Source: Lonicera japonica
Lineage: Eukaryota > Streptophyta > Magnoliopsida > Dipsacales > Caprifoliaceae
Length of the DNA: 64,000 nucleotides
Direction of reading: 5' to 3'
NCBI GenBank assembly: GCA_021464415.1
Contig: CM038467.1
Span: forward strand, 24,026,011 to 24,090,010
A model generated the notes under the pieces. That model did no database searches and was not told the origin of the DNA. It worked only from the letters and a program-made list of their open reading frames with translations. Below, piece by piece: positions 32,809 through 44,526 of this stretch. Numbering within the stretch: position 1 is the first letter of the stretch; every line of letters begins with the position of its first letter. The position numbers and the translations under genes were made by a program.

Positions 32809-33277
32809 GAGTATGTTTGATTGGCTTTTTTTTTAGAGAAAATATTTTTCTACTTTTGCTCACATGCTCACATTTTCCACCAAAATAAGGAAAACATTTT
32901 CTTTGGGGTGGGGGGGTTTATTTATTTTTCAGGTAATTGCACATTTTTCGAGACAAAATTTCACCAATTTTCTATATTAAAAATGTTATAACTTAAAATA
33001 AAAAATTCAAAATTTAATAAAAATTTAATATTTAAAATCTACTAATCAAGATCAATTAAACAAGATATATCATGACTATAGAATTATGTAAAAAAAAATA
33101 TCAAAAAATTTTTTTACATTAAAAATGTCACAATACAATCAATATTTTTCGGGTAGAAAATTAAGGCAATCAAACAAATTTAATTGAATTTTTCATGCAA
33201 CTTAATTCTAAGCAATTCAATTGGCTGAAATATATTTTCTTTCTATGCAAATTATATGCTTGCAATCAAATGCACCC
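32809..33277. mobile_element. Tourist-like MITE (PIF/Harbinger), nested
   Basis: The ends GAGTATGTTTGATTGGC and GGGTGCATTTGATTGC (reverse complement) are flanked by TAA at 32806-32808 and 33278-33280. AT-rich core, no ORF. Confidence 0.7.
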
Positions 33278-33477
33278 TAAACATAAACCTAACCTAATAA
33301 GCTAAACAAATCAACCGCCCACCCCACTCCTTCGCTTTCTCTTAGTTTCGTTTCGTTCCCCCTCTCCAGGGGCGGAATTGGGCCCCAACCCATTAGGCTC
33401 AAGCCAGTATAAAAAAAAAATATCCACTAGTTATATAAAAAAACCACATACACATATATATAGACCAATGCTCAGCT

Positions 33478-33497
33478 CCCCCCCCCCCCCCCCCCCC
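33478..33497. repeat. 20-bp poly-C run
   Basis: An uninterrupted run of 20 C residues inside the nested hAT element. Such runs are prone to assembly length errors. Confidence 0.9.
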
Positions 33498-33730
33498 ACC
33501 CAAACCCAGCCCAATATATAAATAGCATCTTATAATTTTTAACTAAACAAAAAAAAATATCTCTGCCGATTGGACACCCAGCCGGCTTTTCACTCAATCG
33601 ACAACCAAGCAGGCCTGACAGCCCCACACCCACATTAAAAGATCAGAGCTACAATATTAATATTAAAAAAAATAAAGCCTTGCTTAACCCCACATTAAAT
33701 AACAAAGAATATAAAAAAAGAAAACTCTAA

Positions 33731-34101
33731 GGTGATGTTTGGTTGATGTTTTGAGTTGAGTTTTTAAGTTGAATTTTAAAAATTTGGTGTTTGGTAGAAT
33801 TTGGAAGTATGTTAAAAAATGAATTTGGTTTTTGTTTGAATTTTTTTCAATCAACTAAAAAATCTCATAAAAAAAATTCAAAAAATAGTCGCAATGGATC
33901 TTATTTTATAGATCTCGACGAGTAGGTTTCAAATATATATTTTTTATCTAATTTTGATTTTTGGATTTAAAGTTATAGTATTTTAAAAGTTTTTTTAGAG
34001 AGAGAAAGTAAAGTGAAATAAATTTTAAAAAGTGTAAAAATAAAGTTGATTTTAAATTGAATTTTTAAAATTTTGAAAAAAAAACACCAACCAAACAGGC
34101 C
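33731..34101. mobile_element. Tourist-like MITE, third nesting level
   Basis: The ends GGTGATGTTTGGTTGATG and GGCCTGTTTGGTTGGTG (reverse complement) are flanked by TAA at 33728-33730 and 34102-34104. Confidence 0.7.
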
Positions 34102-35568
34102 TAAACTTTCTATTCTCTTTATTCTCTCTGCCGCAGCAGCCAGCAATCAGGAACTCACTTTCATCCCTTAGCTTTATGTAACTTTCATCTCCATTTTACA
34201 ATATTTTTCATTGTTATTTGGGACCACTTCTTAATCATTTTATTTGTCTTCTTTCTTCAATATTTGTCTCTTCCATTTATAATAAGTTATAGGTGGGTCC
34301 ATAATCTTAATATTTTTATTTTGTGATTTGTGAAGGTTTGGAGCAATGGAGCATTACTTATTTGAATTATAAAAGCTTTGTGTAGACAATGTACTTAGCT
34401 CCTTTGAGGTAAATCTTTAAAGTTTAAAGTCCTAATATTTATTTAATTCAAGTTAAATTTGTTATATCTTTATGAGTTAGAAACTACTCTTCTTTTTTTT
34501 TTAAATATCGAATTATTTCATTATTAATTATTTAGTATTTAGTAGCTTTATTTTATGATTATTTGTAACTTATAAGTTAAAAACTTAAAGATTATAGTTT
34601 AGATGTTCAATATTTATTTAGGTTAAGTTAGTGTTTGTAGTTGAATATTGAGTTGTTAATTTAATTTTTATCATTAATTTTAAATAAATGATTATTTGTG
34701 TTAATATTATTTTTTTAGGTTATAAACTATAGAACAACATCAACCACCAAACAAAAAAGGGAAAACTATTTTTTAATTTGGAGCGTGACCTTGGGTTGAA
34801 AATTGATTTATAATATGTAATAAATGAATTTGAATTATTAAAGACTCGTCGAGCTCAACTTAGTTAAATACTTTTTATATTGTATGAACTCAACTATTTG
34901 TTTTATGTTATTGAACTTTTTTTCTTTATATGGTTTTATTATACGAAATACTTTGTGAACTTTTTTTAAAAAAAAATATTAGCCCCCCTCTCGGAAGAAT
35001 CCTGGGTCCGCCCCTGCTCCTCTCTCTAGAAGACCAGAACTTAGCCATAGCCACCAGCCACCAGATCATCGTCGTATGTGCTGTTAGCTGCCGTCATGAG
35101 CTTTTCCTCACATCTCGTCGAATTTGGTAAGTTATATTATATATCTCTCTCGTTTTTTCATTTTTCTCTCTTTCCCACTCTCTTAAATCCTTATATATAT
35201 ATACACATCCATATATACACCTACGGATCTACCTTTTATAAATATATATATCAATAATGGGGATTTGGGAATTTTCAACGACGAAGATATACACGTACGG
35301 ATCTTCTAATGGGTATTCCTTATATATGTGTCAATATATATATACACCTACGGATCTACCTTAATGATTCTCTACCTTAGTCACTAATGATATAGACTGG
35401 TTGGATCGATTGAAATCGGATTGTTTAAACTGGTTCGGTCTAGTCCGGTTTAAGCTGTCATTTCAATCTGGTCCGGTCCAAAATGTCATAGGACTGAAGT
35501 GTTTAGTCCGGTCTAGATATATGGTTAACAGCCCGTTTGATTGGACCGTGCACACTCCTATTACTCAC

Positions 35569-36498
35569 TCTAAAAGCATAACTCAAAAATAGTTTTCAAC
35601 CAATCTTTATCGTATCATTTCTCTTTTCTAAAACTTTTGAGATAGTTTTTGAGCTACAAAGCATTTCTCTGAGGTTAATAGATCAAATGGTGTTTTATAT
35701 GGACCATTGGTTATTGTTTTGGTTATCATATAGGGCTGTTTAAAGCATTGACTAATGCATTTGGTATACATTAGTTTGATATATTAACAACTTGGTCATA
35801 TTAATGGGTAATATGTCATTAATTGACAACAAGATAATAAAAAGTGGGTTGGATTAAGAGGTTAACTCAATTGGTATTAGTTTAATCCCACTTTATGGTT
35901 TCGTCGGGATTTAAATATGTGTTGGTAATAAACGTAAACGTGACAATAATTACGAAGATGACGTGGCCAAGGGATTGTTTGACCGAAACTCTCAAGTCTA
36001 AATGGCTGTTCCATTTATTTTAGACTTAAGATATTTTAATTTTGTTTGGATGGTTTAAATATTAATATCTCAACACTTAAAAATAAGAGGTAGCATTGTC
36101 TCGTAATTATGAAATTTTAATTTTTGAAGAGGTAAAATTCCACTTTTGCCGGTATCTATTTAGATATAGTCATTTTTATAAAATAAAGTAAATTTTTCCA
36201 AATAATATTTATTCAGCGCTCACATGTGAAATGTTTAAATAAACAACTTCCGTTAAGATAAACATATTTTTTATATTCAATTTTCGAACTTTAGAACCAG
36301 TCTTCAGATTTAGCATTCAGATTAAAAAAAACGAAACAAACGTGCACTAAAAGTGAGAAAGATATTTTGAGGTTGATCTTTGTTAATTTTAAAAGGACTC
36401 GGGATTGATTTTGTTATTATATAGTACTTACTAATATCTCACAAACGCGAAGTGTATTGTATATAAAATCTATCTTGAAGAAAGAATTTGGGAAAGAA
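35569..36498. other. AT-rich intergenic, no gene
   Basis: No ORF, RNA gene or repeat end recognised. Confidence 0.4.
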
Positions 36499-36948
36499 AT
36501 ATTTACTATGGTTGGCATTTTTTAGTGAAAAACCGAAAATCGAACCAAAACCCAAACGTAATTAAAAATAACCGAACTAATAAAAATCGATAATTGAAAT
36601 TCGGGAACCAAAGTTAAACCGGTACGATAACGGTTTTTTACTTCAAGTACTTCGGTTAAACCGAACCGAAATTTATTAGTAATTTTTTAATATACAAAAT
36701 ACAACTACTTAATGTAAGACACTCTCCACCACCCAATTTTCACCCACCCTTGACATTTTTGTTCTCTCTGTCTCACACCCACCCCCATCCCCTCCCTTAT
36801 CAATCATCTCAAACACTCAAAACTCACCTCATCTCCACCCACCCCTTTCAACTCACCTCATCTCAAACTCTTCTCAAAACTTTCACCAACCCGTCCCCTC
36901 CCCTCACCTTATTTCAAACTTTCATTCACCTGTCTCAAATTAAATCAA

Positions 36949-38156
36949 GGGGTTTATTGACTTAACCCCCTACTCTAATAGCCATAATTGAGTAAACCTC
37001 TCAAAATAATTTTTATTAGACTTAAACCCCTAAAACCTGATGCCGTTAACTTTCCATCTATTTTTAATTTTTTTGGACTAAAATACCCCTCCCTATTTTC
37101 TTCATCCCTATTTTAGTTTAAACCCTAACCCTAACAGTCTGTCACTGACTGCTAAAACAATTGAACGATTTCAACTCCTCATCTGAACTATCATTACAAT
37201 TGTGATTGAAGCACCTGCATCAACTCCGACCACATTTCACCGCGGATTGTTGTTGCTCTCTTCGATAAAATTTTGAACCATTTTCGCCAAACAAATAGAG
37301 CTTGGCTCGAATTACTCCGTTCCATCTTTGTTGCAGTGTTGATCTTCAATGCCGACTCCTGTAACTATAGCAGATAATCTCAGAACACTGGGGAATTGCC
37401 GATGAAATAGTCGCTTGAACCGCGACATCACCACAGACTTTATCGGTTCGTAGCAACTCAAATTCAATCCTTCTAGTGTGTTAAAATCGACCGGTTGAAT
37501 TCTTATAGGGAAAGGCATACCTAGATTTTTAGGGAAAAAAACAAAACTATTCTTCGTTTGAACTATTGATTGTCGGTTTGTATACTCCATTTTCAGAGCA
37601 CTAACTAATTAATCTTCAGTCAACAAAGACAACCTCGAATTCTAGTTTCTAAACACCCCTATAGGTTAATATAACTCTTCAATCTCTAAAGGGAAACTGT
37701 AATTGCCGTTTTTGCTTAGGGTTCGGGAAACGGCAATAGCTAGAGGATAACGTGGAATCAACATTCTGGCAAATCAGATCCTCATTGATGGCCGAAATTT
37801 CCATTTTCGGAAACACACTGAAATTTTTCGGTGGGGTAGATACGGGTAAAAGAAGTTGAAAGTCACAAAACAGAGTAATAAAAGAAAAAAGGGAAAAATA
37901 AATTAGTCCATTGGTTTTTGAGTTAATGCAGGTGCTTAAATCGTTTAATTGTTTTGGTAGTTGGTGGCAATGTGTTAGGGTTTAAAATGAAATAGGGAAG
38001 AAGAAGAAGAAAGAGAGGGATATTTTGCTCCAAAAAAATTGAAAATGGATGAAAAGTTAACGGCGCCAGGTTTTAAGGGGTTAAGTCTAATAAAAATTAT
38101 TTTTGGGGGTTTACTCAAATATGGCTATTAGCGTAGGGGGTTAAGTCAATAACCCC
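36949..38156. mobile_element. Mutator-like element, possible Pack-MULE
   Basis: Inverted repeats of 100 bp or more are highly similar (GGGGTTTATTGACTTAACCC against GGGGTTATTGACTTAACCC, continuing through TAATAGCCATA and AATAATTTTTATTAGACTTA). The 9-bp duplication TTAAATCAA is perfect at 36940-36948 and 38157-38165. The core (about 37.14-37.93 kb) is not repetitive and contains a gene-like minus-strand frame. Confidence 0.88.
37312..37590 (-). pseudogene. Captured gene fragment, possibly DUF506-like N-terminus
   Basis: A 92-codon minus-strand frame from ATG 37590 contains MPFPIRIQPVDFNTLEGLNL and VVMSRFKRLFHRQFPSVLRL. This pattern (MPFPxxIQPxD, then SRxKRLFxRQFPSVLR) resembles the N-terminus of plant DUF506 proteins as I recall them, which are uncharacterised PD-(D/E)XK-like proteins. 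The similarity is judged from memory of the family. No continuing exon was found, so it is probably a fragment carried by the Mutator-like element. Confidence 0.45.
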
Positions 38157-38860
38157 TTAAATCAAACTCTCAGCCTCCACCGCCTCTCACACTGTTGCCT
38201 CACCGGTCCACCATTATGTTTCTCTCCCACTCTGTTTCTTTTTTACTTTCAACAACCTCTCTTCTCATCAAGGAACCAATTTAGCCCTAAAATCTGTTAC
38301 TATGTATAATCTTGAGTTCATATATATACATATATTGAATCTGTGTAATATTTTTTGGAAAATAGTTTGATACTTTCAAGGTTCATTCCTTGTAAAATTG
38401 AAATATGTAAAATCTTATTGGGCGTTTATAAAATCGAATCTTTGTTTTTCCTTTTCTTTGTAAAATCAAATATGTGTATTGGTTGTTTAGTTGGTGCTTC
38501 TTTGTTTAAAAATATAACTGATTTAGTTAGATGAATAAACAGTGGCCCTGTTTATATTTTTAACTGCTGCTTTGATTTTTTTATTTTTTTTTCGCAATTT
38601 TGGTAAAACTGATTTAAATCATATACTAAACCGAATTTTCAGTAACCAAAAATTCGAAAACCGATTTATACTCGGTTTAAAATCGGTTTCATTTTGATTA
38701 TATCAAAAATTTCGGTTCGGATCGATATAATTGATTTCAGTTCGAGAACCGAACCAATGCCACCCCTAGTATTTACACAATCTTACAAAACACACCGCTG
38801 GAATGATTTTTCCAGAAAATTGACCATTAAAATACTTCTGCCACATTGGAACCAAGTATC

Positions 38861-39314
38861 TAGGGGTGGCAAAAAAAACCAACTCGCCAGGTTACCGAAT
38901 CGATCCGATCCGTTTGGAGCGGTTTCGGGGTGGGCTTTTTTATAACGGTTTGATTTCGGGTTTTAAAAAAAAAACGCCGCAGGTTCAGTTTCGATTTCAG
39001 TTTTTTTCTTCTAAAAACTACCCTGAATATATATATATATATAAAAATATTATTTTATATGAAAATATATATATTATTTTTGAAGAATGGATACTTAATT
39101 TGTTTGATGTTTATTGTGTGTTTAAATTTAATGTATGAAATTTATTTTTAGCTTAAAATAATAGTTATTCGGGGCGGGGAGGTTAACCGTAAATTAATTC
39201 AGATCAGTTTCGATTTAAAAAAAAAACGTTGCAATTTCGGTGCGGTTTCAATTCGGGACAAAAGAATACGGTTCGATTTCTGGTTTAAGCGAAACCGTCC
39301 CGTTGCTATTTCTA
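38861..39314. mobile_element. hAT-like MITE with perfect 8-bp duplication
   Basis: The ends TAGGGGTGGCAA and TAGAAATAGCAA (reverse complement) are flanked by CAAGTATC at 38853-38860 and 39315-39322. The core has GGTTTCGGGG and TTCGGTGCGG motifs in both halves. No ORF of note. Confidence 0.8.
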
Positions 39315-39322
39315 CAAGTATC

Positions 39323-40104
39323 TACACATATTTATGTATGTCGTCATCCATGAAGCTTTAATTCGTACTTACAGAGCATATGCTCTAACTAATTTATAAA
39401 TATATAAAATCTTCTTAAATGTGTATCAAATAAAATGTCAATTCAAAACACTCCTACGTCCTATGCCACAAGTTATATATATATATATAACCAACATATA
39501 GATTTAGATGGTTCGAGAGGAAGAAAAAAAGGATCGAGAATTAAACCTCAACGTTTTGCGTGAATACTCATATTTTCAATTATTGAAACTCAAGCCCGGA
39601 TCTAAGGATGAGAAGTCGAAAATAAAATCCAACATGGCGAGTTTTTAACTGAACCCAACCAAAATGGGGCGAGTTTGGGGTTGGTTTTTTTAACATCAAA
39701 GCAGGTTCGGGTTTGAGAATAAAAACCCAATTTGGATTTGAACAAAATTAACCTGTTTGACCCACCCCGCTCCAAATATAATATTTTATTCCTTAAATAT
39801 CCTTATAATATAGTATAATTACCATGGGGAAGGTCAAGGCAAGTCGGGTATGAGATTATGTATACACTATTTGGGTCAGGTTTTAAAAAATAAAACCCTT
39901 GCTAGGTTAGATCAGGGTTGAATCGGCCGGGTTTATATGCAGGTTGGGTTCAGGTTTAACCAAATCTGCCCCGTTACCATCCGTACTTAAATATATGCCA
40001 AAAGATATTTTTATACACCAATATTGGCCACCAGGTGTGACAACTTCCAAAACATTAGACACCAACCTTTTAGAAGATTATTGTATTGACAAAACTTTCT
40101 ATCA
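39323..40104. other. Intergenic with a probable degraded hAT-like repeat
   Basis: Around 39.60-39.99 kb the sequence alternates GGGTTTGAG, GGTTGGGTTC and GACCCACCCCGCTCC motifs and ends CCCCGTTACCATCCGTA, as in non-autonomous hAT elements, but no target duplication was found. Confidence 0.35.
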
Positions 40105-40106
40105 TA

Positions 40107-40278
40107 GTCCCTCTGTTTAAATTCAACATATTTTGTTTCACTTTTTAAAGAATGCGCGTATTAGTTTTATTTTGTGTTGTAATTTTAATACATTGATTTT
40201 GTTATGAAAAATAAAGTATAATATTAATTTGAGACATCTTAAAAAAAATAATAGACCTTTAATTTAAAATAGAGGGAG
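40107..40278. mobile_element. Stowaway-like MITE
   Basis: The ends GTCCCTCTGTTTAAATTC and the complementary TTTAAAATAGAGGGAG, with TA at each border, match the Tc1/mariner Stowaway consensus (CTCCCTCxGT). Confidence 0.8.
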
Positions 40279-40413
40279 TAATTAAAATAAAACATTTTAC
40301 TAAATGCTCAGGGCAATAAGAAGAGCATTTTGTAATGTTTATTCCCGTGACATTTTCAAAAAATGTTTTCCTGTCTAACAACTAGGCCGTTTGTAAACTT
40401 GTATTCATAAAAC

Positions 40414-41078
40414 CAAGGGCGTAGCTACAGTCGGGCAACTTCGGACTGTAGCTCGGGTCTAAATTTTTCAAATTTTTTTTTTTAGTAATAGGCTTAAATT
40501 TTATTTTTAAATATATATGTATATATATTGTATAGCCCACCTCAATTGTTTTAATATTATTACTATACACATATTAAAATTTTATCCATTCATTTACCAC
40601 TCTCCAATGAAATAATATTAACTAAAAATAAATGTCAAATACCTTTTTTTTTTCACTTTTCTGAATTTCGATTGTCGTTGATTTTCACGCAAGGAGAGAG
40701 AAACGAGAGAGAAAGGTAAAGATTAAAAATGGAGACACCACTTTTTCGGTGGTCTTGAACGAGACTTACCAAAGATATCGACTTAGATTTGATAGTAGAT
40801 GATTTTGATTCTCTTAAGGAGCGCATGGTTCAATTACTGTAGGCTATTATGTCATTTTGTTTGTATTTATGGTGTACATGGCTAGATATAAGGGGAAATT
40901 ATTATATTTTTTGTATATTTTTGAATATTTCATATCTTCACTTCCAACGTATATAAAAAGTTAGTATCTTTTGTATGTATTTGAATATATTATATTTGCA
41001 ATTTGGTTTGTTATATTTTGACGCTGTCATTGTTTAATTCTTAGCTCAGGTCATTTATAATTCTTAGCTATGCCCCTG
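40414..41078. mobile_element. hAT-like element, CAGGGGCATAGCTA-type ends
   Basis: The ends CAAGGGCGTAGCTA and CAGGGGCATAGCTA (reverse complement) are flanked by CATAAAAC (40406-40413) and AATAAAAC (41079-41086). Non-coding. Confidence 0.75.
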
Positions 41079-41440
41079 AATAAAACGTATAATGTTAATT
41101 TTGCGATATTTCTTAACGGGTATCATAAATTTCGACACTGAAAGTTATATTATCCCGTTATGACATGAGGAATGTTATTTCTTATTTTGCCTAAGCATTA
41201 ATCTTTTTCAATAAAAATTCATTTGTGGGACTCAAACTCGTGAGCTTTGATTTTAAATAAAAGCCACCTTGCGTGGATACACACTAAATTTAAAAAAAAT
41301 ATAGTTGATTAGACTTTAACCCCTAAGTTTTAATTTAAAAGTAAAGATACATTTGCATTGAACCAATAATATTTTTATAGTTTATATTTTTCATTTTATA
41401 TTAAATTTATGCGTGTATGAAATAAGATATACACACACAT

Positions 41441-41579
41441 GGAAAATTTCTGGTAAGGACCAGTCCTTGCGGAGTGGTCCCTTAGCGTCGTAAAAATACA
41501 CTCTCAAGTGTTTTTACGAAACAAAAATGTCATAAAATGACTCATTCCGTAAGGATTGGTCCTTACCAGAAATGCTCTG
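41441..41579. mobile_element. Small foldback MITE
   Basis: About 35-bp inverted ends (ATTTCTGGTAAGGACCA on both sides). The flanking direct repeat TACACACACAT is partly simple sequence, so the true duplication length is unsure. Confidence 0.65.
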
Positions 41580-41590
41580 TACACACACAT

Positions 41591-42290
41591 ATACATTGCG
41601 TGTGTCCTAAATATAGTATATTAAAAAACTAAGACTGCGGCATTTGTTAACAAAGTGTAAGTAACTTTTTTTTTTTGTATATTGTTACGTTTTGCAATGG
41701 TTTTTTTATGCCAAGTTATCATTCATAATACCTTGTTCATTGTGGGGAGCGGAAATTGGAAATGGGCTTCTTATTAAGGCCCATCTAGGCAACCCAACAC
41801 TCTAGTTAGCCCATGATCAAAGGCGTCAGGCCCAACTCTATTGCAAAAGGAAGAATTATCCGGCCTACAAAGATATGCTTGGGTTCGGGCAGACCACTAA
41901 TCGACTAATGTAATTTGCCAACCACAGCGGATTAATAGAAAGCTGATCGATCAATTATGATCGGCCAACGAAGGAATGATTACTAAGTTAGAAGATAAGT
42001 GATGAAAAATAACTATTTATATAGTGAATAGAATTAAGAACAATTGGTGTCTTAAAATATACCCCAAGTTTAACCTCCATAGTAATTTTACAATCTCAAA
42101 TTCTAATGTAACCCTATCATATATATGCATATATATATAATAGGAAGGAAAATCCAAAACTAGTGGCAATCAATTCTAATCATCTATGCACTCACTCCCA
42201 CACTTCTCCCTCTTCTTTTCACCCAAGTAAAAACCCTAATTAACAATTATATTTATTTTCTCAAGCTTTCAAGTTAATGAAATATACATA
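41591..42290. other. Intergenic, possible promoter of a small ORF
   Basis: No gene is seen. A TATATATATAATAGG element at about 42128 and a CT-rich leader-like stretch (42190-42235) precede the small frame at 42291. Confidence 0.35.
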
Positions 42291-42437
42291 ATGGATGATT
42301 TACTATCGAATTGGGAATTAAAATCACCGGAAACAAATTGGCCTTCTCACTACTTAATGTTCTTATGGTTCATCACATTTATATTTTTTGGTTACCAAGT
42401 ACTCAATCTGGGCCTATTCCTTTCAAAATGGACTTAG
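42291..42437 (+). CDS. Candidate 48-residue membrane protein
   Basis: ATG to TAG encodes a short protein beginning MDDLLSNWELKSPETNWPSH, with one strongly hydrophobic stretch (MFLWFITFIFFGYQVLNLGL) long enough to span a membrane once. It is preceded by a TATA-like element about 160 bp upstream and a CT-rich leader. A donor-like GTAAG overlaps the stop codon and an acceptor-like TTTTTCAG lies at about 42508, so there may be a 3' intron. I do not recognise the protein, and a frame this short can occur by chance in AT-rich DNA. Confidence 0.3.
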   Translation: MDDLLSNWELKSPETNWPSHYLMFLWFITFIFFGYQVLNLGLFLSKWT

Positions 42438-42748
42438 TAAGATTTTAGCCACTCACATTCATCTATCTTTCAACATATGAATTAAATTAAAAGACAATAT
42501 TGTTTTTCAGATCTAAGCTATAATCTATTTAATCTCTCCATATGTTCACATTCTCATTTTAAGTTGTTCTCTAATAGCATAGGTTAACAACACATGCATG
42601 CATTAAGCTTTATTGAACTCGCTGAATCTGAAGAATGATCAATAAATCTCCAGAAGCCCAAACTGCTGCCCATGATATTCATTACCACAACTAACATTGC
42701 GGGGTGTAATGCCACCAATCCCAAGGTGAAATGCAAGGTCGCTAAGAC

Positions 42749-43494
42749 TAGACCTGTCAACAAGTCATGTTGGATCATGTTCATGTCGTGTTCTAACGAG
42801 TGAAGGTAAAAATAAGGCAAATACAAACACAATCTGTTAAGGCTACCGGATGTGATTTTAGAATTCGTACACGGTTCGTTATATTAACTGGTAACACGAA
42901 TACGATTCATTTAACCCAGTATTCTATGTATATTCCAAATTCTCGCCTAAATTTTAATACAACAAAGTTGAGATTTTTTATTTTTTATTTTTAAAAAAAA
43001 GATAACATAAAATACAAAGACAGGGACGGAAGAAAATCTTACGGATGAAAATCTTTCTTTGTGATGATGAACTCCTCTTTCTTAGAGTTCGAGAATGGAT
43101 GGCATGATTTAAAGGATGGAAGAGATGGTGCCATTGGTGGATTTGTTACAAAAGAGAAAAGAAGGATTGGGAATTTAGAGAGAGAAATGGAGGCTAGAAA
43201 TGTGAAAATATGGGAGTGGTTATCGAATAACAGAGAGATAAGTAAGATATTTTAATCTTTAGGGTTCTTTTTGTATACAATGACATACATGCCCCCATTT
43301 ACATTTAACATCTACAATTTTGTTAACCGGTCTAACGGGTGTTTACAAATTTTGTGTGTAAATCCGAACGAGATTCATTAACAATCCGTGTTAAACGGGT
43401 GGACCTGATAGTGACACAAATTCGTTAAGGATTCACCCATTAACTTATAACTTCGAATCGTATTATCATGTTGTGCTTCATTTTGCCAGGTCTA
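42749..43494. mobile_element. hAT-like element, TAGACCTG ends
   Basis: The ends TAGACCTGTCAA and TAGACCTGGCAA (reverse complement) are flanked by GCTAAGAC (42741-42748) and GCTAAAAC (43495-43502). Non-coding; a GA-rich stretch sits at 43.06-43.25 kb. Confidence 0.8.
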
Positions 43495-43502
43495 GCTAAA
43501 AC

Positions 43503-44240
43503 TACAGCCAGTGATAAATTTTGCATTCCCACCTGCAAGGGATTTTGAAAATTTTAGTATTAATGTAAACCCCCTACTATGTCAAAGTAAAATTATATAT
43601 AACTTGCACATATTATTTACTTCGATATTTTTCCAAACACTTCGATATATTTTTGTTGCATTGAGAAGAAATCTAGACCACTGTTTAAAAGGGGATGAAG
43701 GCAAAAATAACTTGACAAAAATGAGCCATCTAGTTTTAAACTAGTGGTCTGGATTTCCTACTATACTATACATTCCTTTTGTGTGCGCTGAAGGTGGGGA
43801 GTAGGGCTATTACCTAGGTGGGACCTAGTAATAACAAGTGATGCATATTTTGCTAGAACCAAATTCCTAAATATCGATCAAATTATAACATAATTTAAAC
43901 ACCAAATGAAATTTAACCTCAATTAATATTGCTCGTCGTTTTGTATTTTTAAACGCAACCAAGAACAACTGACATTACGTGTCAAAATTTTAATCCAAAT
44001 CTAGTTCAAAACAATTTTTTCTTAGAATTCATTATGGTGTGCTATGCTAACATTATGTTCGCAATGCAAGGATTTCGAGCTTTTACTAACCCCTACGCCG
44101 CAAATTAAAAGTACAATTTGAATTTCATAATATTATAAAGATGCACTAATTTCAACATTATCAATAGTTAAAAAGAAAAGTTGCCATAGCAAGATGTCAT
44201 ACATCAATTGTGACCCTAAAGAAAAATAAATACTGGACTC
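43503..44240. other. AT-rich intergenic, no gene
   Basis: Only short chance frames; nothing recognised. Confidence 0.4.
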
Positions 44241-44243
44241 TTA

Positions 44244-44526
44244 TGCTCCGTTTGATTGCAAACTGGAAAAAGAACATAAATTGAGTTAGTTTTGATGAAA
44301 AGATGGAAAATAAATTAAGTGATAGAAGTGATATCATCTTGATTTTTAAGTTTTTCCATGAAGAAATTTTCTTTGCTTGGTAGTGAGTAAAAATTTTCCA
44401 CCAAAATATTGAAGGATGGAGGATATATACTCATAAAATGAGTAACATTTCTCACCTTATTTTCTATCTATTACACAAACTAACTAAATTTATTTTCCTT
44501 TTCCATCTTTGCAATCAAACTGAGCC
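44244..44526. mobile_element. Tourist-like MITE
   Basis: The ends TGCTCCGTTTGATTGCAAA and GGCTCAGTTTGATTGCAAA (reverse complement) are flanked by TTA at 44241-44243 and 44527-44529. Confidence 0.75.

Larger units (their letters stand above)
33367..35016. mobile_element. hAT-like element, nested, CAGGGGCGGA ends
   Basis: Perfect 10-bp inverted ends CAGGGGCGGA (33367-33376 and 35007-35016). The 8-bp flanks are CCCCTCTC and CTCCTCTC, one mismatch. The interior is AT-rich with no transposase and contains a further MITE at 33731-34101. Confidence 0.75.
32622..35560. mobile_element. hAT-like element, host to three nested insertions
   Basis: The ends AAGGGGTGTGCAT and TAGGAGTGTGCAC (right end as reverse complement) are hAT-style inverted repeats. 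The 8-bp flanks are GTACTCAC (32614-32621) and TTACTCAC (35561-35568), one mismatch. Subterminal GGACCGGACTG and GGTCCGGTCCA motifs occur near both ends. Without the nested insertions the element would be well under 1.3 kb. No transposase. Confidence 0.7.
36507..38768. mobile_element. hAT-like element hosting a Mutator-like element
   Basis: The ends TATGGTTGGCAT and TAGGGGTGGCAT (reverse complement) are flanked by ATATTTAC (36499-36506) and GTATTTAC (38769-38776). Subterminal repeats of the CCGAACC/GGTTCGG type occur on both sides. After removing the nested 36949-38156 element about 1.05 kb remains, without transposase. Confidence 0.75.

Noticed and set aside
36750..36965. 71-residue Pro/Ser/Thr/His-rich frame
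   Set aside because: Translation of a CT-rich, low-complexity tract at the border of a transposon.
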